From Olavius algarvensis associated proteobacterium Delta 3 (GTDB taxonomy: Bacteria; Desulfobacterota; Desulfobacteria; Desulfobacterales; CAFBRK01): a stretch of 64,000 nt of DNA. The notes under the pieces are model-generated. The model did not search any database, was not told where the DNA came from, and saw nothing but the letters and a program-made list of their open reading frames with translations. The stretch lies in assembly GCA_903231505.1 (NCBI GenBank), contig CAFBRK010000255.1, forward strand, positions 100,513 to 164,512. The letters are read 5' to 3'. Within the stretch, counting starts at the first letter, position 1, and each line of letters starts with the position of its first letter. Shown here piece by piece: positions 18,092 through 26,860 of the stretch. Made by a program: the position numbers and the translations under genes.

Positions 18092-18649
18092 ATGAATGAC
18101 CGGTCCTACAGCAAGGAGGATATCCATCGCGCCAGGGGCAATGCCATTGCATCGCCGGATCCGGATACCTCCTTCTTTCTGGGTCCGACGTCGGAATCCG
18201 ACGAAGTCTACGCCTTTGCCCACAAGCTTGATGCCCTTCTGTTTTTAAAAGGATATTTCGGCGATTATCTTGCCGGCTCGGAACAGAACGCGCTGCAGAC
18301 GGAAATCAAGAAGGTCGAGGACACCGGATCCGACGCCGGAACCGGGGGCCTCTCCGACATTCTAGACACCAATGACACCCTGGATATATTCGCCGAAGGG
18401 TATTGGGAGGAGTTTGTCGAGCGTTCCGTAGAGTTCTGGCCGGAATGGGCTATTTTTTTGGACACCATATCGGGCTCCGCGCTATGGGACGACCTGGGGG
18501 ATACCGATCCAGATTTTGATATTCCCGAAGACAGCGTCGATGCATTCGATAATCCGGCGGGCCACTTCCTCTTCAGTGAACCGCCAGAGGACGTATACCA
18601 TGCGGAATTTGTGGAGAGGCTTCTGAATATTGTACCTTTCGCTACCTAG
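18092..18649 (+). CDS. Acidic protein of unknown function
   Basis: 185 residues with GAGGACG upstream of the start. Strongly acidic, with many Asp/Glu runs (DDLGDTDPDFDIPEDSVD), no signal peptide and no membrane helix, so likely cytoplasmic. There is no recognisable catalytic motif. It stands alone between repeat-rich intergenic regions. Family unknown. Confidence 0.65.
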   Translation: MNDRSYSKEDIHRARGNAIASPDPDTSFFLGPTSESDEVYAFAHKLDALLFLKGYFGDYLAGSEQNALQTEIKKVEDTGSDAGTGGLSDILDTNDTLDIFAEGYWEEFVERSVEFWPEWAIFLDTISGSALWDDLGDTDPDFDIPEDSVDAFDNPAGHFLFSEPPEDVYHAEFVERLLNIVPFAT

Positions 18650-18680
18650 CGGGTTGACTGTGTCTGGATACTGGATGGGC

Positions 18681-18892
18681 TGAAAGTTCGAAGTTGAAAG
18701 CTGAAAGTTGAATTAAAAATTAGAGATAACAAATTCCAAAACACCAAATACAATTGATTATACGGGGTGCCGTGGAAGAAAGGATGGCTGCGAATCGCTA
18801 GAGCAAAGCGATACCTCCATTCCAAAATCCAACCCGCCGCCGCTTAGAGCTATGGCGGGCAAACCGGGCTGACGGGCAGACGGGCTGACGGA
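18681..18892. repeat. Two degenerate short tandem arrays
   Basis: 18681-18712 is a period-7 array of TGAAAGT-type units; 18857-18892 is a period-8 array of GGGCTGAC-type units (GGGCTGAC GGGCAGAC). Both are in the 247-bp gap between two plus-strand genes and have unrelated unit sequences. They belong to a set of such arrays across this window. Confidence 0.6.
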
Positions 18893-18896
18893 ATCT

Positions 18897-19385
18897 ATGA
18901 GTCTACGATACAAATTTAAAAAGGCCGAAAAGATTGTCGACGTTCTGAATTCGGTCAATGGTGGTTCCTTGAATGAGATCGGAAGATCGATCCAGATGGC
19001 CGAAGAGAATCTTTCGGCTGCCGCCGAAGATCTGTTGACACTCTGCAGTACAAAGTGCAGAGGCCTGTGCTGTCGAAATGTCTATCCGGATGAACTCATC
19101 ACGTTGACGGATGCGGTTCTTATTTTGTCGAGGACCGGGTCCATGGGAGAAACCATTTTTCGATGTGCGGAGAACGAATCGCTGTTTTCCGCCAATTGCG
19201 TGTTTCTCGAGAACGGCACCGGGCCCTGCATATTCCCGCCCGCCGCCAAACCGCATAAATGTATCGCCACGTTTTGCGGCAACACGCGCCCCGTCCGCAA
19301 GGAACTCCGGGCGCTTCGATCCAGCTTCAACAAACTCTTTCGATTCATGCTCGTCAAAAAGCCGGGGCTGGTTCTCGGCTTCTAA
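18897..19385 (+). CDS. YkgJ-type cysteine-cluster protein
   Basis: 162 residues. Cysteine pattern CSTKCRGLCCRN, then CVFL and GPCIFP, then HKCIATFCGN, the signature of the YkgJ/CxxCxxCC family (putative zinc or iron chelating). No signal peptide. Its stop codon TAA is also the first three bases of a palindromic repeat element. Function in this family is not firmly known; a cluster-binding or metal-chelating role is likely. Confidence 0.75.
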   Translation: MSLRYKFKKAEKIVDVLNSVNGGSLNEIGRSIQMAEENLSAAAEDLLTLCSTKCRGLCCRNVYPDELITLTDAVLILSRTGSMGETIFRCAENESLFSANCVFLENGTGPCIFPPAAKPHKCIATFCGNTRPVRKELRALRSSFNKLFRFMLVKKPGLVLGF

Positions 19386-19545
19386 CCCGAACATTGCATC
19401 TTAGATTCAACTCATAAGTGCAACGCACCGCAAAGCGAGGCGCCTTGGCGTTATTTACACGCCAAGGCGCACGTCAGTGCCTGTGTAACCCCGTCAGGAA
19501 CTGCCTTGCCCATGAATGTCTCCATTTGGTGCAATGTCCGGGCTA
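19383..19545. repeat. CCCGAACATTGCA-family palindromic element (163 bp)
   Basis: Left end TAACCCGAACATTGCAT and right end ATGTCCGGGCTA preceded by GGTGCA are inverted copies. The centre contains a perfect 12-bp hairpin GCGCCTTGGCGT at 19440-19451 paired with 19459-19470. The first three bases form the stop codon of the upstream Cys-cluster gene. A near-identical 26-bp right end recurs at 24107-24132 and left-type ends at 28302 and 63177. Confidence 0.6.
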
Positions 19546-19550
19546 AAACA

Positions 19551-20072
19551 CTATGTTGCCGCGGAATTGCGTTGATAATTCCGCACGACCGCCCCGATTT
19601 TCTCCTGGACCTCTGTGACCAGAGTTTCGGCCTCCTTTCGGGAAATCGATCGGATCCCTTCGGACAGGGCCTCCAATTCGTCTTCGGAAATTTCGGTCAC
19701 CTTGTTGATCAGAAAGGTGTCGACCTCACCGTCATCGAGAACAAACCCACAAGCACCAAACGCCCCTACAAACTCGTCACCGACAAAAATCGGTACGACA
19801 ACCTTTAGCAGACCGCCGTCGCATTCTTCGATCATTGGCGTGCGATCATTTTTTGCTTCCGCCGCAACGCTCATGTGGGCCACGGCGCAGATAAAACTCT
19901 GTCCCTTGTCCGTGGCTTTGATTGTGGGGCAGAGCCGATTTGCCCATTTCCGGAAGCCGGTAACCCGGATGCCGTCGATGTTGAAAAAATTGGCATCCAG
20001 GCCATATTTTTGATGGATGTCTCTCTCGATGTCCTCCCACTTCGCCAATGGCATCAGGTCGTCAAGGTTCAT
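19551..20072 (-). CDS. PocR-domain sensory protein
   Basis: 173 residues, GAGGAG six bases before the start. The whole protein is one PocR ligand-binding domain (Asp-rich start MNLDDLM, then NGLCP-like RLCPTIKATDKG and FICAVAHMS, VVPIFVGDEFVGAFGACGF), a PAS-like fold that senses small ligands in histidine kinases and regulators. No output domain is attached, so it may act through a partner. It is downstream of the cold-shock gene on the same strand, separated by a terminator. Confidence 0.82.
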   Translation of the reverse strand: MNLDDLMPLAKWEDIERDIHQKYGLDANFFNIDGIRVTGFRKWANRLCPTIKATDKGQSFICAVAHMSVAAEAKNDRTPMIEECDGGLLKVVVPIFVGDEFVGAFGACGFVLDDGEVDTFLINKVTEISEDELEALSEGIRSISRKEAETLVTEVQEKIGAVVRNYQRNSAAT

Positions 20073-20094
20073 GCATGTCTCCTCGATGGCTTAA

Positions 20095-20134
20095 ATAGAA
20101 CGGGCACCTTGTCCTTGGTTCCACAAGATGCCCG
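20095..20134 (-). terminator. Rho-independent terminator of the cold-shock gene
   Basis: On the minus strand a 12-bp stem (CGGGCATCTTGT with ACAAGGTGCCCG, one G-U pair) is followed by TTCTATTT. It lies 20 bp after the csp stop and before the PocR gene. Confidence 0.7.
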
Positions 20135-20154
20135 GATCCATCGGTTCCGTTTGA

Positions 20155-20355
20155 TTACTGTCGTTTAACGTTTCTGGCCTCGGGCCCCCGGTCGGTATCT
20201 TCCACTTCAAAATTAACTTCTTCGCCCGGATCGAGTGTCTTGAATCCCGTTGCATCGATGGATGAATAGTGAACAAAGATGTCGCTGCCGTCCTCTTTAC
20301 TGATAAAGCCGTAACCTTTCCGATTGTTGAACCATTTGACCGTCCCCTTCAACAT
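20155..20355 (-). CDS. Cold-shock domain protein (CspA family)
   Basis: 66 residues from the ATG at 20355, which has AGGAGG upstream; an in-frame extension to 20475 is not supported. The RNP1 motif KGYGFI and RNP2 motif DIFVHYSSI of the single-stranded nucleic acid-binding OB fold are intact, and length fits CspA. It binds RNA/ssDNA as a chaperone. A long 5' leader is possible given the ~290 bp to the next gene. Confidence 0.95.
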   Translation of the reverse strand: MLKGTVKWFNNRKGYGFISKEDGSDIFVHYSSIDATGFKTLDPGEEVNFEVEDTDRGPEARNVKRQ

Positions 20356-20650
20356 AAGCCTCCTTTCCCGAATACCAGCACGCCTTTTCAAGTCCACGAT
20401 ATATCTCTTCTGCCGAGCAGAACCGATCGGTACGCCGTAAATACTTCTCTTTGGATGCGGTATGTCGACGAGCATAGGCAGGATGCCGGTAACGGGTCAA
20501 GTTGAAATGGACCCTCGCGCCCGGGTATCGCGCCTGCCGGTGGGGTTCATCAACCCATCTCAACACCACACGGTCACCGGATTCAGCGCAACTCCCGGCC
20601 CATCCCAGCAAATATGACATGGCTCGGTGCAATTTTCAGGACAGACCCGT

Positions 20651-21631
20651 TTACTTTAACATTCTTTCAATTTTGGATGTCTTTTTTGCGGATTCGATAT
20701 GGCTGAGAACGACTTCCTGAAGCTTTTGCTGGCTGAGGACCTGGCGGATGCGCTCCTGTGATTCTTCGTAGGGCGCCGTTCGCGGCGGTCTGCGGTCTTC
20801 CACGAGGATCAGATGATACCCGAATCGCGTCTTGACAGGGTCGCTGACTTCTCCCACTTCCAGGGAAAAGGCTTTGTCCTCGAAGGGTTTGACCATCTGG
20901 CCGCGGCGGAAAGATCCCAGGCTTCCCCCCCGGACACTGCTTGGCCCTTCCGATTCCGCCGTGGCAAGTGCCGCAAAATTTTCACCGGCGTCCAGCTTTT
21001 TTTTAAGGTCCTGAATTTTTTTAAAGGCTTTGGCATCTGCCGCGGTGTCGTCAGCGGGTTCCACTTTGATCAGAATGTGACTCGCCTTGACGGATTCCGG
21101 CTCTTGGAACAGTTGTTTGTTTTGATCGTAGAAGGCCCGGGTCTCCGTGTCGGGAACGGATATTTGGTGTACGAACTCCGAGGTCACATATTTCTGGACC
21201 TGCATTTGCCGACGCATTTGCGCCTTGATCGATGATTCCGTTAATCCGCGCTGTGTGAGCGCCTGGTCGAAGGTGGCCTGGTCCGGGAATCGGCTTTTGA
21301 ATTGCACCCATTGCTCGTTGACCTCGGCATCTGAAATCGTGATGCTTTTTTTAATGCTTTCCTGATACAGGATTTCTCCATCGATCAATTCCTCGAGTAC
21401 CTGTTTTTCCAGTGCTGAGAGTTGACTGGGGTCGACCTGCTGCCCTTGAGCCGCCAATCGGGAGCGGCGCTGGTCAATCCCCTTATCGAGCATGTCGCGA
21501 GAGATGGGCGTACCGTTGACGATTGCCACAGTGGTTTCGGATGTCTTCGAGGCTTGGGTGACTGGCGCTATGGAGAAAACGGGTATCATGCACAGACAGC
21601 AGATGAAGGCGCATTTGATGAGGGTTTTCAT
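20651..21631 (-). CDS. Periplasmic PpiC/SurA-type peptidyl-prolyl isomerase
   Basis: 326 residues from the ATG at 21631 with an AAAGGA upstream. A signal peptide (LIKCAFICCLCMIPVFSI) is followed by a SurA-like N-terminal chaperone region (VAIVNGTPISRDMLDKG) and a parvulin domain at about residues 165-260 (ASHILIKVEP, GGSLGSFRRGQMVKPFED, TRFGYHLILVEDRR). It should assist folding of exported and outer-membrane proteins. The tail is basic (SAKKTSKIERMLK). Confidence 0.92.
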   Translation of the reverse strand: MKTLIKCAFICCLCMIPVFSIAPVTQASKTSETTVAIVNGTPISRDMLDKGIDQRRSRLAAQGQQVDPSQLSALEKQVLEELIDGEILYQESIKKSITISDAEVNEQWVQFKSRFPDQATFDQALTQRGLTESSIKAQMRRQMQVQKYVTSEFVHQISVPDTETRAFYDQNKQLFQEPESVKASHILIKVEPADDTAADAKAFKKIQDLKKKLDAGENFAALATAESEGPSSVRGGSLGSFRRGQMVKPFEDKAFSLEVGEVSDPVKTRFGYHLILVEDRRPPRTAPYEESQERIRQVLSQQKLQEVVLSHIESAKKTSKIERMLK

Positions 21632-22079
21632 GGATCGAAAGTCCTTTCGACGGGTCGGTGACAACCCGTGTGATGGGTGTATGTCGGGGACGACGGTGTC
21701 ACGGCGGCATTGTCCGGCGCCACCGGATGTGGGACATCCCGAGTCGGGAACCGGAAATGGAACCCTCCATAATTTACGGCAACCATAAGAGAAATAGCTC
21801 CACGGGTCAAGCTGGAAGCCGGTTCCCTCAGAAAGGGCTTGAAATCTTTCAGAAACAGTTCGGATACTGAATCATCCTAGAAGAAGGCCCATAATCTGTG
21901 GAGCTATAAACAAAACTAAGAATGCGGAAAGTGGCCTCTTTGTCACCCCCACCGAACCTCCCCATCAAGGGGGAGGACGTTATTTTCCCTCCCCTGGGGG
22001 GAGGGATTCAAAGGGAGGGGGTATGACGGGCTCATTCCTTAAATTTGTTTGTAAATCCGATAATCTATGGTGAATTCCG
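21632..22079. other. Intergenic region with REP-like hairpins (448 bp)
   Basis: Between the ppiC start and the end of the nucleoside-recognition gene. Two GC hairpins are visible: CCTCCCC-ATCAA-GGGGGAGG at 21957-21976 and CCCTCCCC-TGGG-GGGAGGG near 21987-22005. The remainder holds the leader of the isomerase gene and shows no open frame. Confidence 0.5.
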
Positions 22080-22583
22080 TCATCGGGCGGCCGGCTCGGA
22101 TCTCTTTTTGGAGTGACGCCTCTGCCAGCATTTGACAAATTGCACCGCGACCTTGGCCGCGGCCAATCGCGGAACCCAGAGCCAGAAGGGGTGTACCCCG
22201 AAAGGAATAAAGAGAACCGGATCTTCGATGACGGCGTGGTTGATGCCGATGGACGCGTGGAGCCGCTCCAGTTCATTTCCGGAGAAGTCTCCCTCCCTGG
22301 CCTCTTCGACGATGACCGCCGAGCCGTAGGCCAGACCGAACAGAACGGCTGTCAGCCACAGCAACCCCATCCGCCGATCCACTCCCATAAGCGATAGCAG
22401 CGACCCCAAGGGACGGACGATTTTCCCGATCACGTGGTACTGCTTTAACACCTCGAGAATCACCAGGAGCATGGTGATAAAGGAGATGGGGACCAGTATC
22501 TTGAGCAGCCACAGGTAGCCGTCCAGCCCTTTTTTCAGGCCGTCCCGAAGAATGGTTTTTATCGTGGGCGGCGTAAGGTTCAT
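22080..22583 (-). CDS. Nucleoside-recognition (Gate) domain membrane protein
   Basis: 167 residues from the ATG at 22583. Four or so transmembrane segments (about residues 22-45, 60-75, 80-100, 130-150) with the Gate-domain pattern: YLWLLKILVPISFITMLL, LSLMGVDRRMGLLWLTAVLFGLAYGSAVI, and INHAVIEDPVLF. Related to the gating domains of nucleoside transporters, FeoB and SpmA. The substrate is unknown. No partner is adjacent. Confidence 0.8.
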   Translation of the reverse strand: MNLTPPTIKTILRDGLKKGLDGYLWLLKILVPISFITMLLVILEVLKQYHVIGKIVRPLGSLLSLMGVDRRMGLLWLTAVLFGLAYGSAVIVEEAREGDFSGNELERLHASIGINHAVIEDPVLFIPFGVHPFWLWVPRLAAAKVAVQFVKCWQRRHSKKRSEPAAR

Positions 22584-22855
22584 GGCGGAATGCGATTCCC
22601 GATGGTGAGTCGAAAGCTGCTCCATACCACAAAACAGCGTGTCGTGCACCGGGCATCGGATGGGCAACCGTCCAACGGGCATCCTTGAATCCAAAAAAAG
22701 GAAGCCTCCAGGGAAAAAAGGTATTGCCACAGGCGATCAACAAGGATATGAAAATATTAGATTTACAAAAGCTCCCGGTTTACGTGAATTTCCAATTCTG
22801 GCGCCGCGGTTTCATGCCGCTTCCTGCCCGAGACCCGGCGGAAAGGACAGGTGAG

Positions 22856-23714
22856 ATGAGTAAACGGTATGTGCTGCCCATCCTGATTGTCTTTCTGGCC
22901 GTAACCCTTGCCCCCGAGTGCATTCGCCCAAGAAAAGCCCGAGAAGGAAAAGCCCTGGAAACGGTTTTCCATCAATATGGGGGCGAACTTTGCCACCAAC
23001 AACAGCGATGTCCGTATAGGGACCAAAGGTGCCAGCGTGAGCGTGGACGCGGAGGAAATCCTGGGTTTGGACACGAACACGACCTCCTTTAAGGTGGACG
23101 GGTACTGGCGGTTCACGAAAAGGCGCAAGCACCGCCTGGATTTTTCATGGTTCTCCACACGACGCAGCGGCGACAACGTTGTGGGTATTCAGAATCCTAT
23201 CGAGATTGGCGGTATAACGATCAATCCGAACGCCCGAACGAACACGGAGTTCAATGTCGACATTTACCAGGTGGGCTACAGCTACTCGTTTTTCCAGGAC
23301 GACCGCCTGGACCTGGCTGTCGGTGTCGGGGCGTTTATTATGCCGATCAGCTTCAAATTGGATGTTACCGACAATCTCACAGGAAATTTTTCGAGCACAT
23401 CCGAATCCATCACGGCCCCGCTTCCTGTTTTCAACCTGCGCGCGGATGTCGCGATCACGCCCAAATGGTTCCTGCGGACCAAGGCGCAGGTCTTTTACCT
23501 CGAAGTCGGCGACTTCCGCGGCGGGATCACCGACACGCTGATCGGTGTGGAATACATGGCCTTCCGGCACGTGGGATTCGGCCTCAATGTGGAAAACATC
23601 CAGATTGCTGTGGAAGCCGACGGAAACGACTATCCGGAAATCGATTTTCTCGGACGGTTCGACTACAACTACATAGGATCCATGCTGTACCTGAAGTTTT
23701 ATTTCGGCAAGTAG
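22856..23714 (+). CDS. Outer-membrane beta-barrel protein (frameshift in signal peptide)
   Basis: Two frames together make one protein. The signal peptide MSKRYVLPILIVFLAVTLA begins at 22856 with AAGGACAGG upstream, but the frame is lost in a run of five C at 22911-22915. The mature part, AFAQEKPEKEKPW onward, is read from 22911 in the next frame and continues to 23714 with no further defect. Removing one C would give TLAPSAFAQ, a textbook cleavage site. The mature ~265 residues have alternating beta strands and end in YLKFYFGK, an outer-membrane barrel terminus. A strong terminator follows. The frameshift may be a sequencing error or real. Confidence 0.7.
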
Positions 23715-23760
23715 CGTCAGGCACAAGTCATTTCCACCGTGCGTTTCAAATGGCATGAAT

Positions 23761-23806
23761 AACGATTCAACCCGGTCGATATCTTCGACCGGGTTGAATC
23801 GTTTTT
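23761..23806 (+). terminator. Strong rho-independent terminator
   Basis: A perfect 19-bp stem (23761-23779 with 23785-23803), loop TATCT, then a T-run. Stem begins AACGATTCAACCCGG. It lies 46 bp after the barrel protein stop and is unusually long. Confidence 0.85.
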
Positions 23807-24351
23807 AGATCTTCAAACCCTGCACGACATCGCTAGTATGACCATACCCTTCATTAGTCCATTCCCGCAATGTTCTACAGCAAATCCGCAAAGGAGGTCC
23901 CTTCCAGCATCCCCTTTTCCGCCTGATCATATCGCGCCATGCATTTTGGGGCCGGCACGGTGGCCGGCCCTACGATTCTCTCCCAAGGCCGGCCAGACCT
24001 GCGTTCCATAGCTTCAGCGTCGGCGTGGCAACCGGTGTTTCAATGAATATGAGGTTTCGATCCCGCGAGACGAGGGGACGAATCGCCCCAATGTCCGCAC
24101 CGGCCGCTCCATTTGGTGCAATGTCCGGGCTAGGGTACGGCTTTTGTAAGGGAGCACCGCGCCCGCTTATAACAGCCGATAGATTTGCAGCTGTTTAATT
24201 GAAAAGGAATTATGACGGTAGCTATGGTAATGCTTTTTACATTTCCCTCGACCCCTTGAATCCTGGACCCCTTGGACCCTTTTGAGCAGGTTTCCCATAG
24301 TAGGAATGCTATCGCAAAATAGAAGTCAACCGAAAAGATTGGAAATTTGCG
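23807..24351. other. Intergenic region with repeats (545 bp)
   Basis: Between the barrel gene terminator and the glycosyltransferase gene, which converge. Contents: a GGGCCGGC/GCCGGCCC hairpin near 23950-23972; a right end of the CCCGAACATTGCA palindromic family at 24107-24132, identical to that at 19520-19545; and a degenerate period-8 array of CCTTGAAT/CCTGGACC units at about 24246-24281. No gene seen. Confidence 0.5.
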
Positions 24352-25647
24352 TTAAATATTCCTCGGCCGGCAGGCCAGGGTGTCGAAGATCAGGTTTCTG
24401 AGCTTTTGACGCAGCACACTGTAAGAAAAGCAGGTTGTCGCGATCTCGTAATTTTTCTTGATCATCGCCTTCCGCCGTTCCGGATCGGCGAAGATCTTCT
24501 TCGTCAAATTCACTGCCCACCGGTTCACATACCCGTCAATTTCAATGACATCGAATCCTTTGGGTTTAATGTCCATGTCGTAAATGGAATACGTGTTGAC
24601 AACGATGGGTTTTCGAAAGTAGATGGCTTCCAAAAACGCATTCCCAAATCCCTCAAAGGTGGACGGATAGGTCACCAGGTCGGCATGGGGATAGATATCA
24701 TACAGCGTGTATATTTTTTGCCCTGTCTCGGTGGTGCCGCGACGTTCGTTGATGATATCGGAGACAAACAGGGTTTCGACGCCCAGCATCTTGGAATATT
24801 CTTTGACCCGTTGTTCGTAGCCGTACCCTTCATCGCCGGACGCATGGGAGATGACCAGTTTGGTTTTGTTTTTGAGACGGTAGGCCAGTTCGATGGCATG
24901 CTCGATGCCTTTCCGCTGCACCACCCGCGTGGGCTGGAGTATGAACAGTTCGTCGTCTGCAATACCGAGTGCCTGGCGCACATCCGATGCGTAGTCGTCC
25001 AGCGGTGGCGCCGGCGTTTCGAAATCCATAACGTTCGGTATGATGTGGCCGGAGATTCCGGTTCTCAGACTGAGCTGATTGTCCGCGGATGAATTGATGA
25101 CCACATGTTTGATCGACGGGAGGTGGGGGGGGAATGCCATGTTCAAATAGTCCCATACCGCATTGCGCAGGAAGTGCTTCCGCTCCCAGAAAAAGTCATG
25201 GTGGTGGGCAATGGTAGAGATGCCGGTTTCGGAAATAACCTCGGTCAGGGCGATCCCCAGGGGGATGTTTAACGGAATGGTCAAGGCATTTTCCGGTACC
25301 AGCAGATCGATATCGAATTTCCGGATGAACCGGTATAATTTGTCCTTCAGGATCTCCTTGAATTCCTGGATTTTCTGGGTGGTCGTACGTCTTCGGGTGG
25401 TGACGTTGAAACATTTTCGGTAGATGTTGCGGATTTCCGGATGCTTGAAATGGGCCTCTTCGGCCATGACCGACGCCGGACCGGGCCGGTCGATCTCCCC
25501 GGCAAAGTAATAGGCGGTAAACCCCTCCCCTTCAAACACCTCTGCCCACTTGGCGGTCTCCAGGGAGACGCCGTCGGTCCCGGCCAGTCTGGTGGATATA
25601 AACCCAACATTGTGCCTTCCCCCGCAAAATGAACATGTCGTCGTCAT
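24352..25647 (-). CDS. Glycosyltransferase family 4 protein
   Basis: 431 residues, GAGG upstream of the ATG. GT-B fold: N-terminal domain begins VGFISTRLAGTDGVSLETAKWAEVF, and the C-terminal nucleotide-sugar domain contains ILQPTRVVQRKGIEHAI and the family E-x7-E motif (TYPSTFEGFGNAFLEAIYFRKP). Glycosyltransferase group 1 enzymes add sugars from nucleotide donors to glycans. The extreme N-terminus TTTCSFCGGRHN has a CxxC pair, unusual for the family and possibly a small zinc-binding knuckle. It is a lone gene, so the acceptor is unknown. Confidence 0.88.
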   Translation of the reverse strand: MTTTCSFCGGRHNVGFISTRLAGTDGVSLETAKWAEVFEGEGFTAYYFAGEIDRPGPASVMAEEAHFKHPEIRNIYRKCFNVTTRRRTTTQKIQEFKEILKDKLYRFIRKFDIDLLVPENALTIPLNIPLGIALTEVISETGISTIAHHHDFFWERKHFLRNAVWDYLNMAFPPHLPSIKHVVINSSADNQLSLRTGISGHIIPNVMDFETPAPPLDDYASDVRQALGIADDELFILQPTRVVQRKGIEHAIELAYRLKNKTKLVISHASGDEGYGYEQRVKEYSKMLGVETLFVSDIINERRGTTETGQKIYTLYDIYPHADLVTYPSTFEGFGNAFLEAIYFRKPIVVNTYSIYDMDIKPKGFDVIEIDGYVNRWAVNLTKKIFADPERRKAMIKKNYEIATTCFSYSVLRQKLRNLIFDTLACRPRNI

Positions 25648-25905
25648 GGGTTTTTCCTCGTCGTTGCCAGTCCTGAATTATAAATGAAACATCATTCGCC
25701 GCAGACACACGCAGACGTTCGCAGATGAATGAAAATTTTGGCCAGGCACACTTTCGCCGTTCGGGTACGCGCTTGGATCGCTTCGCACAGCGATGCAGCT
25801 TATGCCTCCGCAGGTCGCGGAGGCATATACTTCTGTCTCCGTCTGCGTTTGTCGAGCGAGCGGAGTGAGCGGGCGGCTAAAAAATACGATATTGTGGTGC
25901 AAAGA

Positions 25906-26502
25906 TTATTCATGATCACCTCGGATATCTTGCACGTCACGATATCTGAAGCACGTGGTGAGGTGATCGTTGACCATGCCCACGGCCTGCATGAACGCAT
26001 AGCAAATGGTCGGCCCCACAAATTTGAAGCCGCGGCGTTTCAGTTCCCGGCTCATGGCCCGGGAGGACGCGGATTCAGTGGGAACGTCTTCCATTCGCGA
26101 CCAGTGATTCGTGACGGGTTGCCCATCGACGAACTGCCAGATAAAACCCTCGAAACTGCCAAAGTCGTTCTGTACGTGCAGGCAGGATTCGGCATTGCTG
26201 ACGGCGGCCGCCACTTTTAGCCGGTTCCGGACAATTCCCGGATTGGAAAGCAGGCGTTCGATCTTTGCCGCCCGGTATCGGGCGACTTTGGAAGGATCGA
26301 AGTTGTCGAAGGCGCGGCGGTATTCCGGGCGTTTTTTTAGAATCGTCAGCCAGCTCAGTCCGGCCTGGGCCCCCTCCAGAATCAGAAACTCGAACAATTT
26401 GCGATCATCGTGGATCGGAACACCCCACTCGGTGTCGTGATACCGGATATAGAGCGGGTCGGTCCAGGCCCACGGGCATCGTTGTTCTTTGCTGTGTTTC
26501 AT
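25906..26502 (-). CDS. tag: DNA-3-methyladenine glycosylase I
   Basis: 198 residues. Helix-hairpin-helix glycosylase of the Tag family: N-terminal zinc ligand region RCPWAW and YHDTEWGVP, substrate pocket LEGAQAGLSWLTILKKR, and C-terminal GFKFVGPTICYAFMQAVGMVNDH. It removes 3-methyladenine from alkylated DNA. Length and motifs are fully typical. It stands alone upstream of the thiamine operon on the other strand. Confidence 0.95.
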   Translation of the reverse strand: MKHSKEQRCPWAWTDPLYIRYHDTEWGVPIHDDRKLFEFLILEGAQAGLSWLTILKKRPEYRRAFDNFDPSKVARYRAAKIERLLSNPGIVRNRLKVAAAVSNAESCLHVQNDFGSFEGFIWQFVDGQPVTNHWSRMEDVPTESASSRAMSRELKRRGFKFVGPTICYAFMQAVGMVNDHLTTCFRYRDVQDIRGDHE

Positions 26503-26632
26503 AAGTAACGGTAAAAAAGCCCTTCACCGTTTGGTTTCTGAGCGACATCGTCGCGTATCATAAAATGGTGTAACGATTTTATTTAAATGAACTTTCCCAA
26601 TGGCGCAAGGGATAGTTCAAACCCTGCACGTC

Positions 26633-26662
26633 TTGACATTTCCCGGGCAGTTCCTCTACTAT
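26633..26662 (+). promoter_or_regulatory. Sigma70-type promoter of the thiamine operon
   Basis: TTGACA at 26633-26638, 18-bp spacer, TACTAT at 26657-26662. A start near 26669 would place the TPP aptamer at the very 5' end of the leader. Confidence 0.65.
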
Positions 26663-26681
26663 CGGACCATCCGTAGCGCAT

Positions 26682-26764
26682 CATCTGCCGGGGTGGCTGT
26701 TTTCGGCCTGAGATCATACCCGATGAACCTGATCTGGATCATGCCAGCGTAGGGATGACAGGTG
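26682..26764 (+). promoter_or_regulatory. TPP riboswitch (THI element)
   Basis: Conserved TPP aptamer blocks are all present in order: GGGGTGGCTG, the pyrimidine-sensor CTGAGATCATACCC, GAACCTGATCTGGAT, and ATGCCAGCGTAGGGA. Binding of thiamine pyrophosphate should favour the terminator that begins 25 bp later. It lies directly upstream of thiM. Confidence 0.95.
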
Positions 26765-26788
26765 GAAAGACCAGGAAATCGATCCGAA

Positions 26789-26818
26789 AACCGTTGCCGA
26801 CAGGCAGCGGTTTTTTTA
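26789..26818 (+). terminator. Riboswitch expression-platform terminator
   Basis: AACCGTTGCC pairs with GGCAGCGGTT (one G-U), loop GACA, followed by seven T. It lies between the TPP aptamer and thiM, indicating transcriptional attenuation. Confidence 0.85.
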
Positions 26819-26860
26819 TTCAGAAGTGACGTGAACAGGATACAGACGGGGGAACCAGCG

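Noticed and set aside
20356..20475. Longer cold-shock protein from 20475
   Set aside because: The ATG at 20355 has an ideal ribosome site and gives the standard 66-residue CspA length.
26762..26860. N-terminal extension of ThiM from a GTG at 26762
   Set aside because: It would run through the TPP riboswitch and its terminator, and residues before MDLQERAAQ do not resemble the family.
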